Positions 1-8,581 are shown, counted from the stretch's first letter. The stretch: 64,000 nucleotides of DNA from Cellulophaga tyrosinoxydans (GCF_900176415.1 NZ_FWXO01000001.1:612775-676774); one strand, 5' to 3'. The notes: generated from the letters alone by a model not told the origin. Translations and numbers: made by a program.

Positions 1-1
1 A

Positions 2-289
2 ATACAATATAGTTTAAAGTATTTAAGCAAAAAATCTGGGTTATCGCCTTCAAAATTACAAGAAGGATTTAAACTTTTACATAATAGAACCGTTACAGAT
101 TTTATTAGAAATACACGCGTAGAAGCTGCCGAAAATTTGATTAAAACAACCGATTTAAATATTTCAGAGATCGTATATACGGTAGGGTTAACAAGCAGAA
201 GTTATTTCTCTAAAATATTCAAAGAAAAATATGATTGTAGCCCAAAATACTATCAAGACAATCAACATACGTTAGCTGTAACAGCCTAA
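2..289 (+). CDS. AraC-family transcriptional regulator, C-terminal part
   Basis: The 5' end lies outside the window; 95 codons remain before TAA at 287-289. The visible part is an AraC/XylS C-terminal DNA-binding domain. It carries two helix-turn-helix units: the first around LSPSKLQEGFKLL and the second in the stretch NISEIVYTVGL followed by SRSYFSKIFKEKYDCSPKYY, whose final F-K-x-x-x-x-x-SP-x-x-Y pattern is the family signature. It presumably acts in the cytoplasm as a DNA-binding regulator. The sensor domain is not visible, so the ligand and targets cannot be named. It is followed by a hairpin terminator. Confidence 0.88.
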   Translation: MQYSLKYLSKKSGLSPSKLQEGFKLLHNRTVTDFIRNTRVEAAENLIKTTDLNISEIVYTVGLTSRSYFSKIFKEKYDCSPKYYQDNQHTLAVTA

Positions 290-313
290 TATATATACCT
301 ATAACTAAGTACT

Positions 314-337
314 AAAGCCAGCTTCTCAGCTGGCTTT
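314..337 (+). terminator. Rho-independent-like terminator after the AraC gene
   Basis: A perfect 10-bp stem AAAGCCAGCT / AGCTGGCTTT with a TCTC loop lies 25 nt after the AraC stop codon. The following T-run is weak and interrupted. Confidence 0.7.
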
Positions 338-420
338 ACTTGTTTATAATTTCACGTAATTTAATAGTATTTACCTAATTTAATAATCTGCAACTAAAAA
401 GGTATATAAATGGATATAAA

Positions 421-450
421 AAAGGTGATAAGAATAATCTTATCACCTTT
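421..450 (-). terminator. Terminator of dps
   Basis: A perfect 13-bp stem AAAGGTGATAAGA / TCTTATCACCTTT with a 4-nt loop lies 19 nt beyond the dps stop. On the minus strand it ends in a run of T, as expected of an intrinsic terminator for dps. Confidence 0.8.
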
Positions 451-469
451 AAATTAAGGGGTGATTTAA

Positions 470-958
470 CTAGAACGTTTTAACGGAAGCTCTTAACATC
501 CAAGCCATTTCTTCATGTTTCTGCATTAAGCCTGTAATAAAATCGGCTGTTCCTTCATCATTATGCTCCTCTGCATTCTCACTTATACTTTTTCTAATAA
601 AAGCAATCATTTTCTGATGGTCTTCCAACAAAATCTTCATAAAGCTTATACTGTCATTCTGTTTTGGAGTATTTTCTTCGAGTTGCGTTAATTCTAAAAA
701 TTCTCGCATTGTTCCTGGAGCGTAAAAACCTAGCATTCGTATACGTTCAGCAACCTCATCTACTATTAATTCTAATTTTCCATATTCTTCTTCAAAGAAA
801 ACGTGCTTGGTATGAAAATCATGACCTTCCACATTCCAATGCGCATTTCTATATTTGGTATATAAAATAAACTCATCGGAAAGTACTTGCTGTAACATTT
901 CTGTTACTGCTTTTCTATTATTTTTTTTTATTCCAATTTCTGCTTGTTCTGATTTCAT
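470..958 (-). CDS. dps: Dps-family DNA-protection ferritin
   Basis: This 162-residue protein has the usual Dps length. Dps forms cytoplasmic dodecamers that oxidise ferrous iron with peroxide and store it, protecting DNA under oxidative stress. The inter-subunit ferroxidase residues are present with the family spacing: H40 (in NAHWNVEG), H52, D67 and E71 (in VDEVAERI). The N-terminal tail is short, with a few lysines and arginines, so strong DNA binding is not obvious. It is a single-gene unit with its own terminator. I saw no clear promoter or peroxide-regulator box upstream. Confidence 0.93.
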   Translation of the reverse strand: MKSEQAEIGIKKNNRKAVTEMLQQVLSDEFILYTKYRNAHWNVEGHDFHTKHVFFEEEYGKLELIVDEVAERIRMLGFYAPGTMREFLELTQLEENTPKQNDSISFMKILLEDHQKMIAFIRKSISENAEEHNDEGTADFITGLMQKHEEMAWMLRASVKTF

Positions 959-1068
959 AATAGGTATGTTTTTATATTATTATCTACCTCTAAATTAATC
1001 AGATACCACCATTTCACTTGCTGTAAACAAATGATAAATTAGCTCAAATAAAATCAGAAAAATAATTG

Positions 1069-2172
1069 TTATTTTTTGCGCTTATCAGCGGCTTTCTCAG
1101 CATCTTCAAATTTAATATCATCATCTACAACACCTTTAAATGCTTTGATCCAGCCATTTTTAAAAACGTTCCAAATAGTTGGCCAAACTTTAGTAGATAC
1201 ATTGTTTAAATTGCCCTCCAATGGCACTTTGGTTGCCAAGGTGTTATTGCCTTTGTTCTTTAAAACAAACTTAAAGAACCCCACAAATCCTTCCCATAAG
1301 GCATTAAAGAACTTGTCTTGTTCTTTGCTTATTAGTTTAGAATCTTTGAGTAATGGTTTTATATAACCTTTTAAATAACCATCTGCAATGGCAATTTCAC
1401 TAAAAACATTAAAATCGCCTTCAGCAAAATCTATTCCAGCATAATGATTGGTAAAGTCATTTAAAGCAGTAACGGAGGCATTTTCTAGTGAAAACGAAAT
1501 ATCCATATCTGGAATTTGCTTCACTAAATTCATTTTACCTTGTAAATTTAATTTTCCATTACCAATAGATATGGCTGTAGCATGCAGATCTGAAGGGAGT
1601 GTTCTTTCTTTTTGTACTACGTTGCGCAAATTTGTAGCTTGTAGATTTACCTGATCCAGATTTAAATCAATTGTTGGATCAGCAGTAATTTGCACAAATG
1701 CAATTTTTCCATTTAAAATTTGAAAATTGTTCACATCAATCGGCACCAAATCGGTCAGTGCTTTAGTCCAATCATCAAAATTTGGATCTTCAGTATCGTT
1801 TTTTTGTTGGTCTTCAAAAACATAAATTATTTTAGGGTTGGTCATGATAATTTCACTTACCACACTACCCTTTAAAAGTGATTTCCATTCTATTGAAATA
1901 TCCGTTTTTTCAAAATCTAAAAATGGAACCTCAGAACCAGCATTTATTTTATTTAAATACAGCTTATTTATTACATAAGCACCTCGTATTAATGAAATAT
2001 CTATATCCTCTATGTGGCCATAATAACCAGGGATGTCCGACAAAACCTTGTTTACATAATTCTTAACAAAATAGGGCAAAAGTAATCTTGCCACCAGCAG
2101 TATTGCCAGGATTATTAAAGGTACAGTCAACCTTTTTTTCTTATAAATTTTTCTTTTGGTTTTTGGCTCCAT
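1069..2172 (-). CDS. DUF748/AsmA-like membrane-anchored protein
   Basis: 367 residues. After a very basic N-terminus (KTKRKIYKKKRL) there is one membrane segment at about residues 15-34. The rest is a periplasmic domain rich in alternating hydrophobic strands, such as the segments around DIDISLIRGAYVINKLYL and MTNPKIIYVFED, typical of the DUF748 branch of the AsmA-like superfamily. Members of that superfamily are thought to shape the envelope or move lipid between membranes; the substrate here is unknown. The C-terminus is again Lys-rich (AADKRKK). It is transcribed in the same direction as the ArsC-like gene and the longer AsmA-like gene upstream, with a 47-nt gap to the ArsC-like gene. Confidence 0.72.
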   Translation of the reverse strand: MEPKTKRKIYKKKRLTVPLIILAILLVARLLLPYFVKNYVNKVLSDIPGYYGHIEDIDISLIRGAYVINKLYLNKINAGSEVPFLDFEKTDISIEWKSLLKGSVVSEIIMTNPKIIYVFEDQQKNDTEDPNFDDWTKALTDLVPIDVNNFQILNGKIAFVQITADPTIDLNLDQVNLQATNLRNVVQKERTLPSDLHATAISIGNGKLNLQGKMNLVKQIPDMDISFSLENASVTALNDFTNHYAGIDFAEGDFNVFSEIAIADGYLKGYIKPLLKDSKLISKEQDKFFNALWEGFVGFFKFVLKNKGNNTLATKVPLEGNLNNVSTKVWPTIWNVFKNGWIKAFKGVVDDDIKFEDAEKAADKRKK

Positions 2173-2219
2173 ACAAAGTTATGAGTTGGAAATTAACTAT
2201 TTTCGATTCCCGCGCTATC

Positions 2220-2603
2220 TTATTCTAAGTACTTTTTAAAATCGGAACCTGATTTTAATTGGTGAAAGGCTTCACCATGTATAACTATCGGATAATGGAA
2301 TAGTTTTGGATTTTTATCGATAATTTTTAACCAATCCTGTGGTTCTAAATCTACCTTACTTTTTCCAAATTCATTTATAAAATCAGGATGCTCAACGTTT
2401 ATCAAATCGATAATCGGAATTCCAACTTTTTCGGCTATTTCGGACCATTGTGTTCCAGTAACCTTCGTTTTAGACACATCTATTCCTAAAACTTTTTTGT
2501 CTGAAGATTGCACATAGGCATAACATTGTTGCCCAATTGAGTTTTCAGAATTGTAATATAAAGTGATTTTATTTTTGTTTGTTGAAATTACTCCCATAGC
2601 CAT
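2220..2603 (-). CDS. ArsC/Spx-like thioredoxin-fold protein, catalytically degenerate
   Basis: 127 residues resembling the ArsC/Spx family: an N-terminal strand (ITLYYNS), a middle helix with TGTQWSEIAEKVG, and a C-terminal segment HYPIVIHGEAFHQL that matches the R-P-I-V-x-x-G region of ArsC. The residues needed for arsenate reduction are missing. The N-P-x-C loop reads N-S-E-N, the only nearby cysteine is six residues on, and the arginine before P-I-V is tyrosine. A role in arsenate reduction is therefore unlikely; a structural or regulatory Spx-like role is only a guess. The start may be M1 or M3. It sits between two AsmA-like genes on the same strand. Confidence 0.7.
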   Translation of the reverse strand: MAMGVISTNKNKITLYYNSENSIGQQCYAYVQSSDKKVLGIDVSKTKVTGTQWSEIAEKVGIPIIDLINVEHPDFINEFGKSKVDLEPQDWLKIIDKNPKLFHYPIVIHGEAFHQLKSGSDFKKYLE

Positions 2604-2687
2604 AATAACTTAGTTTTACAACGAAATTACTATGCTAAAAATCAAACCATTGGCACATTCCATTTTATTATTAATCCTTTTACGATA

Positions 2688-4256
2688 CTAATCTCTTTTG
2701 TCTTTTTTACCATTACCTGTTAATGTGGAGATAATGCCATCTTGCACATTAATCCATAAATAATTAAAAAACGATTTTGTAGCATCTCGATTAACGCTAA
2801 TCGCACCATAGCGATAGCCATTATCGTCGGTATTAGAACCATCGTTAGTAAAAAGATTACCTATAGCGGTAAGTATCTTGCTTACTCCTAACCTATCTTT
2901 TTTTAGTATTAAAAACTCAAAATCTTGATACTTCATCTTCATATCGCCATTAGAAACATAAGAATCGCCGCTAAAAGTAAAATACAATTCATTTATAGTG
3001 CCCTTGGCTTTAGCTCGCAGATTAGGTTCTAAAAAAGAATTTATTGCGGTAGTTTCAAAATTTTTAATTACTCCAGATGCTTTAAATAAGTCCACCTCAT
3101 TTTCAGTATAAAAAGTCCAATCTACTTTAATTGGTGCCGCTCCCATAAGTTTTGCTGTATTCGTAAAAATTATAGGTTCTGAAGCCTTGTTAGAAACATT
3201 CAAAATTTCGGAATTTAGCTCCGTAAAAACAATTTCTCCAGGTACCGCTTGCTCTGTAACTAATTCGGAATATTTAACAAGGCCATTAGTAATTTTTATT
3301 GATGGAAAATGGATTGGAAAAGAAAGTTGCTTTAATTTTTTACTGAAAAACTGTTTTATCGTTACATCATCTGCCTCCAATTTATTCCGGTAGATATCTA
3401 AATTAAAATTTTCAAATAAAACAGTTAATGCTTCAAGATGAAAATTGTTTTCAGGCCCTTTAAAATTAAAATTAGACGCGTTGATCAAAGGAATTTTCAA
3501 ATCTATATAATCGCGTTCTGTTGTAATTTTTTGCGATAATAGTTTTTTAGTAAACTTTGTTTTAAGTAAAAAATTCTGAATAGTTAAATCATTATCAAGA
3601 GCTATACTTGCTATGTTTATATTTTCAAATTCATTCATAACTAAAAACACATTTCCTGTTTTTAGCGCAAAAGAGTCAAATAAAAAAGGTATTTGAGAAG
3701 CGATAACATCATTAGTCAAGCTAAAGTTTTTAATTTTTAGTGTAAAATTATCCACTTGGCAAAAAGTACTATCTTGTTTTGAGGTTTTTATAGTAAAAAA
3801 TGCATTATTAATATCTAGATTATTAATTTTTATAGCTTTTTCTATTGTTGTTTTTATATTGGTTTTATTTGATGATTGCTCTTTATTAAAATATATAGTA
3901 GACTTTATATTTTCAATAACCACATTACTTATTTCAATAGCACCCGAATTTAATAGTTGAAAATAACTTAATCCTTTCACAGCAATTTTTGTAATTGCAA
4001 ATTCATGATTTGGAGTATCAGCATCTTTAAGTAGTACATGAACGTCATGTAAGCTTACCTGACTAGTAAAAAGGTTTACCTTAATATCTTTATAATTAAT
4101 TATCACCTTTTCACCTAAGTCCTGCTTAATAGCATCTTGAATTTTTGTGGAGACAAAAGATTGTAGCGCCAAATAGGCAATTATAGCCAATGCAAATACA
4201 ACACCTACTATTAGCATTGACTTTTTGTACCGATACGTAATTATTCTATTTTTCAT
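2688..4256 (-). CDS. AsmA/DUF748-like periplasmic protein, membrane anchored
   Basis: 522 residues with one N-terminal membrane segment at about residues 13-32, then a long periplasmic region of repeating beta-strands. Its opening, in which a short helix leads to ITYRYKKSML and then VVIENIKSTIYF, follows the same plan as the 367-residue protein downstream. Near the C-terminus a stretch containing ANLKAKAKGTINELYFTFSG-like sequence and YLWINVQDGIISTLTG recalls the conserved end of DUF748/AsmA proteins. The likely role is in envelope or lipid homeostasis by family resemblance, with no direct evidence. It is divergent from the cardiolipin synthase gene across a 135-nt gap, a suggestive lipid-related neighbour. 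Confidence 0.65.
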   Translation of the reverse strand: MKNRIITYRYKKSMLIVGVVFALAIIAYLALQSFVSTKIQDAIKQDLGEKVIINYKDIKVNLFTSQVSLHDVHVLLKDADTPNHEFAITKIAVKGLSYFQLLNSGAIEISNVVIENIKSTIYFNKEQSSNKTNIKTTIEKAIKINNLDINNAFFTIKTSKQDSTFCQVDNFTLKIKNFSLTNDVIASQIPFLFDSFALKTGNVFLVMNEFENINIASIALDNDLTIQNFLLKTKFTKKLLSQKITTERDYIDLKIPLINASNFNFKGPENNFHLEALTVLFENFNLDIYRNKLEADDVTIKQFFSKKLKQLSFPIHFPSIKITNGLVKYSELVTEQAVPGEIVFTELNSEILNVSNKASEPIIFTNTAKLMGAAPIKVDWTFYTENEVDLFKASGVIKNFETTAINSFLEPNLRAKAKGTINELYFTFSGDSYVSNGDMKMKYQDFEFLILKKDRLGVSKILTAIGNLFTNDGSNTDDNGYRYGAISVNRDATKSFFNYLWINVQDGIISTLTGNGKKDKRD

Positions 4257-4391
4257 TGTAGTGATAAACTTCTAATTTTTTAATGGTGTTCAAATACTCA
4301 ATCCATTTTAAGTTTAACCTGAATGATTAAAAACCAAACTATTCTAGTTAGAAATCCTTAATTTGGAACTTATAACTAGTGCCCTATTATT

Positions 4392-5813
4392 ATGAAAACT
4401 TTTTTATTAATTGTTTACTTGATTGTTACCTTGTGGTCTGCGTTAAGTATTATTTTTTATGGCTCTAGACCTACAAAATCTTTAAGTTGGTTATTAGCCA
4501 TACTAGCATTACCATTTGCAGGGCCTATATTATATTACTTGTTTGGTGTAAACAGGCGAAAGTTTAAATTTTTTACGCTCCGGCAAACTCAAAAACGTAA
4601 ACTTTACAATGAAACCTATAATGAATTAAAGAATACTAAAAATTCGATAAGCCTTAATTCATTCGACTATCCAAAGCTTGGAAAGCTAATTAAAAACAAC
4701 ACTTTTTTTCTACCTTATGGAGGTAATGATGTAAAAGTTTTAAACGACGGCATTGAAACTTTTGATGCTATTTTTAAAGCCATAGAAGAATCCAAAGTGT
4801 TTATACACTTACAATATTATATTTTTAAAGAAGGGGAACTTACCGAACGTTTCTATGAAATTTTTAAAAGAAAAATTAAAGAAGGAGTAGAAGTCCGACT
4901 TATTTATGATTCAGTAGGAAGCTTTGGATTTAGAGGAAAAACAATTAAGAAATTTAAAGATATAGGTGTTAAAGCTTATCCTATGATGCCTTTACGATTT
5001 GGAAATCTACTTTTTACGCTTAATTATCGTAATCATAGAAAAATTGTTATCGTTGACGGAACCATAGGTTTTATTGGCGGTGTAAACGTTTCCGATAAAT
5101 ATATAAAAGCAATTTCCGAATTGGGCGTTTGGAATGATTTACACTTAAAAATTGAAGGACCAGTAGTGAATAGCCTACATCGCGTATTTATTAAAGATTA
5201 TCATTTTGCCAGTAATGAAGAAATGCTTTTAAACGAAAAATATTTACCATCATCACAATCCAAAGGAGATAGTGTAGTGCAAATTGTTTCTGGAGGACCC
5301 GACTCCAAGCAACCCGTTATCATGCAGCAATATATTGCTATGATTAATAGTGCAGTAGAATCTATTTACATAGCAAATCCATATTTTATTCCAGGCACCA
5401 CTGTTCTACAAGCATTAAAAATTGCCGCCTTAAGCGGAATAAAAATATACTTGCTCGTTCCGAAACATTCCGATTCTTTAATGGCAAAATATAGTATGTT
5501 TTCTAGGTTTGAAGAATTACTAGCTATTGGCGTGCAAATTTTTTTACGTGAAGATTTCTCACATAGTAAAGTCATCATTATTGATGAAAAACTAGCTTCT
5601 GTAGGTTCTGGAAATTTTGATTACCGCAGCTTTGAACACAACTTTGAAGCTAATGCACTTATTTATAACGAAAAAGTAACCAAAACCATTAGCGATGAGT
5701 TTAAATCTTATTGCTCAACAAACATCTCTATTGACTATAGTACATTTAAAGAACGGTCTATATTGAATAAATTTTTAGAAGGGATAGCCAAATTTTTTAG
5801 TCCACTTTTATAA
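4392..5813 (+). CDS. cls: Cardiolipin synthase (phospholipase D superfamily)
   Basis: 473 residues, the normal length for bacterial Cls. The enzyme condenses two phosphatidylglycerols to cardiolipin and glycerol at the inner membrane. Two N-terminal membrane segments lie at about residues 3-22 and 31-52. They are followed by two HKD catalytic motifs: H215-x-K217-x4-D222 (HRKIVIVD) and H391-x-K393-x4-D398 (HSKVIIID), each followed by a GSGN or GG-type turn. Both motifs are intact, so the enzyme should be active. It stands alone on the plus strand, divergent from an AsmA-like gene. Confidence 0.93.
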   Translation: MKTFLLIVYLIVTLWSALSIIFYGSRPTKSLSWLLAILALPFAGPILYYLFGVNRRKFKFFTLRQTQKRKLYNETYNELKNTKNSISLNSFDYPKLGKLIKNNTFFLPYGGNDVKVLNDGIETFDAIFKAIEESKVFIHLQYYIFKEGELTERFYEIFKRKIKEGVEVRLIYDSVGSFGFRGKTIKKFKDIGVKAYPMMPLRFGNLLFTLNYRNHRKIVIVDGTIGFIGGVNVSDKYIKAISELGVWNDLHLKIEGPVVNSLHRVFIKDYHFASNEEMLLNEKYLPSSQSKGDSVVQIVSGGPDSKQPVIMQQYIAMINSAVESIYIANPYFIPGTTVLQALKIAALSGIKIYLLVPKHSDSLMAKYSMFSRFEELLAIGVQIFLREDFSHSKVIIIDEKLASVGSGNFDYRSFEHNFEANALIYNEKVTKTISDEFKSYCSTNISIDYSTFKERSILNKFLEGIAKFFSPLL

Positions 5814-5870
5814 AACGCAAAAGAATCAATTATTAAATCAAATAGAGTAAATTTTAACAAGGTTTAGAAT

Positions 5871-5878
5871 TATCTTTG
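5871..5878 (+). promoter_or_regulatory. Bacteroidota -7 promoter element (TATCTTTG)
   Basis: TATCTTTG matches the Bacteroidota -7 consensus TAnnTTTG and lies 26 nt before the ATG of the outer-membrane protein gene. No clear -33 TTG is seen at the usual distance. Confidence 0.5.
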
Positions 5879-5904
5879 ACCCTCAACTAAATTAATTTTA
5901 TAAT

Positions 5905-6378
5905 ATGAAAAAAATAGTAGGAGTAATTGCAATATTTATTTTAACGACTGTGGCTGTACAAGCACAATCTATCTCTAAAAATGCCTTAGGTATTCGTGTT
6001 GGAGATAACGATGGGTTTGGTGGAGAAGTTTCTTATCAGCACTATTTAAAAGAGAATAATAGATTAGAATTTGATTTAGGTTGGAGAAGTTCAAAAAACT
6101 TTGATGCCTTTAAACTTGTAGGTCTATACCAATGGGTTATGCCTATAGAAGGTAATTTTAATTGGTTTGTTGGCGTAGGTGCAGGTGTTGGATCTTTTGA
6201 TGCTGGCAATAATAATGATGGCACTTTTGCATTGGTTGCAGGAGATATAGGAATTGAGTATAATTTTGATATTCCGCTTATTTTATCATTAGACGTACGA
6301 CCTGAATTAGGTTTTAACGATAGTTATTCTGATGACTTAGATTTAGATATAGCTTTGGGTATTAGATACCAATTTTAA
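5905..6378 (+). CDS. Small outer-membrane beta-barrel protein
   Basis: 157 residues. A signal peptide (basic start, hydrophobic core, cleavage near A-V-Q-A-Q at about residue 20) is followed by alternating aromatic/polar strands. It ends in G-I-R-Y-Q-F, the C-terminal aromatic signature of outer-membrane barrels. Glycine- and asparagine-rich turns suggest about eight strands, as in OmpA/OmpW-like small barrels. The exact function is unknown. A strong hairpin starts 28 nt after its stop, inside the next gene, and probably ends most of its transcripts. Confidence 0.72.
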   Translation: MKKIVGVIAIFILTTVAVQAQSISKNALGIRVGDNDGFGGEVSYQHYLKENNRLEFDLGWRSSKNFDAFKLVGLYQWVMPIEGNFNWFVGVGAGVGSFDAGNNNDGTFALVAGDIGIEYNFDIPLILSLDVRPELGFNDSYSDDLDLDIALGIRYQF

Positions 6379-6382
6379 GAAT

Positions 6383-7033
6383 TTGAAAACAAAGAAAATC
6401 AACATCAAAAAGTGGCACTATGCCACTTTTTGTGTTTTAATACTCTTATTTTTAGCCCTACAGATGCAAGAAAATAAAAAGCAGCACATTATACCAGAAT
6501 CTATAACACATGAAGCATTAACTGCCCTTTCCTATTATCCGGAACTAAAAAACACTGCAATTGAATTTAAATTTAAAGAACATATTGATAAATCTATAAT
6601 GCAGGCGCAACCAGATTTTTTGAGTTTATTTAAATCCAAATCAAATAGAAAATACAAAATTTTAATTAGTAGAACTTTTGAAATTGAAGGAAAAAAATTC
6701 TCTACGGAAAATATTCCCGAAAATGTTATGATTGGTTGGCTTGGTCATGAACTAGGGCATATTATGGACTACAGAGATCGGAGTAGTTTAAACCTTATAT
6801 GGTTTGGTGCACGATACTTTTTTTCCGATAATGCTATTAAAACTGCAGAAAGAGCAGCAGATACTTATGCGGTGGATAAGAACATGGATGCCTATATTTT
6901 GGAAACGAAAAATTTTATTTTAAATAATACTGATTTATCTGATAGTTACAAAAACCGAATAAAAAAGTATTACTTATCGCCCGATGAAATTATGATTCTC
7001 GTAGAAAAAAGAGATCAGTCAAAAAACAACTAA
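6383..7033 (+). CDS. Membrane-anchored HExxH (zincin-like) protein
   Basis: 216 residues starting at TTG 6383; no ATG gives the signal anchor. The basic N-terminus (KTKKINIKKW) followed by a hydrophobic segment at about residues 14-27 forms an uncleaved anchor, so the rest should face the periplasm. The centre carries H-E-L-G-H, a classic HExxH zinc-binding and catalytic motif, followed downstream by E-R-A-A-D-x-Y-A, which resembles the third-ligand Glu region of gluzincin-type peptidases. I do not recognise the family; peptidase activity is inferred from these motifs. It lies 4 nt after the outer-membrane protein gene. A perfect 12-bp hairpin overlaps codons 8-17, which is unusual. Confidence 0.68.
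   Translation: MKTKKINIKKWHYATFCVLILLFLALQMQENKKQHIIPESITHEALTALSYYPELKNTAIEFKFKEHIDKSIMQAQPDFLSLFKSKSNRKYKILISRTFEIEGKKFSTENIPENVMIGWLGHELGHIMDYRDRSSLNLIWFGARYFFSDNAIKTAERAADTYAVDKNMDAYILETKNFILNNTDLSDSYKNRIKKYYLSPDEIMILVEKRDQSKNN
6406..6432 (+). terminator. Perfect hairpin, terminator-like, inside the start of the HExxH gene
   Basis: CAAAAAGTGGCA, loop CTA, then TGCCACTTTTTG: a perfect 12-bp stem ending in TTTTTG, 28 nt after the stop of the outer-membrane protein gene. It has the form of an intrinsic terminator, yet lies within codons 8-17 of the next reading frame. It may end the upstream transcript while limiting read-through into the HExxH gene. Confidence 0.65.
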
Positions 7034-7036
7034 GCC

Positions 7037-8560
7037 TTAAGCTAGTTTTAGCACAAAGTCTTCCCACTCCTTAAATTTTTCTTCTCCCATTACACGTTCC
7101 ATTTTTACTTGCCCACCCTTTTTCTTATTGGCACCATTCCACTCGTGAAAAACATTAGGAGCTACCAAATTCACTTTTACACCTTTCAATGCCTTTGATC
7201 TGGCAACTTTGTAGTTTTTATTAGCATCCTTTAAATACGAATCTAGTTCGTCAACTACCTTTTCAATATCTAAATTATTCTCGCAACCCAAATACCAACT
7301 ATGATAAAAATCATCATCAAAACGCTTTGCACATAAAGTATATTCAGGAATTTTTACCTTAAAAACAGTTTCCAAATGTTTAACTGCATCATCCAATTTA
7401 TTTACCGATAATTGAGAGCCAACAGTGTTTAAAAAGAATTTTGTTCGGCCTGTTATTTTAATTTCAGCACGTTCAATATCTATAAACTCTATTGTATCGC
7501 CTATTAAGTAGCGCCACGCTCCAGATACGGTGCTAATAACCAATGCATAATCTTGATTTTTTTCTACTTCGGCTAATGTTAATGCTGGGGCATCGTCTGT
7601 AAGCGAACCATCTGATTGTATGTATTCTGGTTTAAATGGTACAAATTCAAAATAAATTCCATTATTAGTTACTAATTTCATAGCATGGGTTTCTGGGCGT
7701 TCTTGAAAGGCGATAAAACCTTCAGATGCCAAATAAGTATCAATCACTGTAATTGGCTTACCCATAAGCGCATTAAAACTCTTTTCATATGGCCCAAAAG
7801 CCACTCCTCCAGAGGTGTATACTTGTAAATTTGGCCAAATTTCATGTATGTTTTTTACGTTATGGTCTTTAATTACTTTTTGCAACATTAACTCTAGCCA
7901 TGATGGTATTCCACTTAGTGCTCCAATATCCCAATTCTTGGCATTATCTGAAATTTTCTGAACACGCTCATCCCAATCATCAATTTGAGAAATTTCTTCT
8001 CCTGGCTTATAATAGCTTCTAAACCAAAACGGAATTTTACTAGCACTTATACCACTAATTTCTCCTTCTAAATGATCATCTTTTTCCGTTAAATCAGTAG
8101 AACTACCTAACATTAAAATTCCTTTTTCAAAAAATGCAGCGGGTAAATCAAAATTGGCCAAAGCGGCTACCTGAGAAATACCAGCGCTACGTATGGCGGT
8201 GATCATATCATTTGTAACAGGGATTCTCTTACTCGTTTTTCCTGTGGTTCCAGAGCTTAGGGCAAAATAATCTGGTCTCCCTGGCCAAGTAATATCTTTT
8301 TCTCCATCGTGCAATTTAGACCACCATTCTTTATTTATTTTATTATAATCGTAGTAGGGTATCGTCTGCGCAAATAGTGTTGATGGCTCCTGTTCATTCA
8401 AGATTTTTTCAAAATTATAACGCCTGCCAAAAGCCGTATTTTTAGCTGAGTTTAATAGACTTTTCAATACCTCTTTTTGTTCCTCAACAGGATTAGATTC
8501 TGTTGAAAATTTATCTGTTAAATCAATAACGCCTTTTATTATTTCACCTAGAATAGCCAT
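7037..8560 (-). CDS. GH3-family acyl-adenylate-forming enzyme
   Basis: 507 residues, full length for the GH3 family. Plant members join amino acids to jasmonate or auxin through an acyl-adenylate; bacterial members have no settled substrate. The nucleotide-binding loop is visible as A-L-S-S-G-T-T-G-K-T-S-K-R-I-P at about residue 100. The downstream T-S-G-G-V-A-F-G-P-Y and Y-L-A-S-E-G-F blocks match the adenylation core, and W-R-Y-L-I-G-D-T and I-T-G-R-T-K-F-F mark the hinge. It is cytosolic, with no signal or membrane segment. It lies downstream of a PfpI-type gene but is separated from it by a hairpin terminator, so it is probably a separate unit. Confidence 0.88.
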   Translation of the reverse strand: MAILGEIIKGVIDLTDKFSTESNPVEEQKEVLKSLLNSAKNTAFGRRYNFEKILNEQEPSTLFAQTIPYYDYNKINKEWWSKLHDGEKDITWPGRPDYFALSSGTTGKTSKRIPVTNDMITAIRSAGISQVAALANFDLPAAFFEKGILMLGSSTDLTEKDDHLEGEISGISASKIPFWFRSYYKPGEEISQIDDWDERVQKISDNAKNWDIGALSGIPSWLELMLQKVIKDHNVKNIHEIWPNLQVYTSGGVAFGPYEKSFNALMGKPITVIDTYLASEGFIAFQERPETHAMKLVTNNGIYFEFVPFKPEYIQSDGSLTDDAPALTLAEVEKNQDYALVISTVSGAWRYLIGDTIEFIDIERAEIKITGRTKFFLNTVGSQLSVNKLDDAVKHLETVFKVKIPEYTLCAKRFDDDFYHSWYLGCENNLDIEKVVDELDSYLKDANKNYKVARSKALKGVKVNLVAPNVFHEWNGANKKKGGQVKMERVMGEEKFKEWEDFVLKLA

Positions 8561-8581
8561 ATTAATTAGTGTTTAGTTTAT

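Noticed and set aside
2174-2181. TAACTTTG on the minus strand, a match to the -7 promoter element
   Set aside because: It ends 1 nt before the ATG of the 367-residue protein, so transcription would start inside the gene, and no later start is available. Probably chance in AT-rich DNA.
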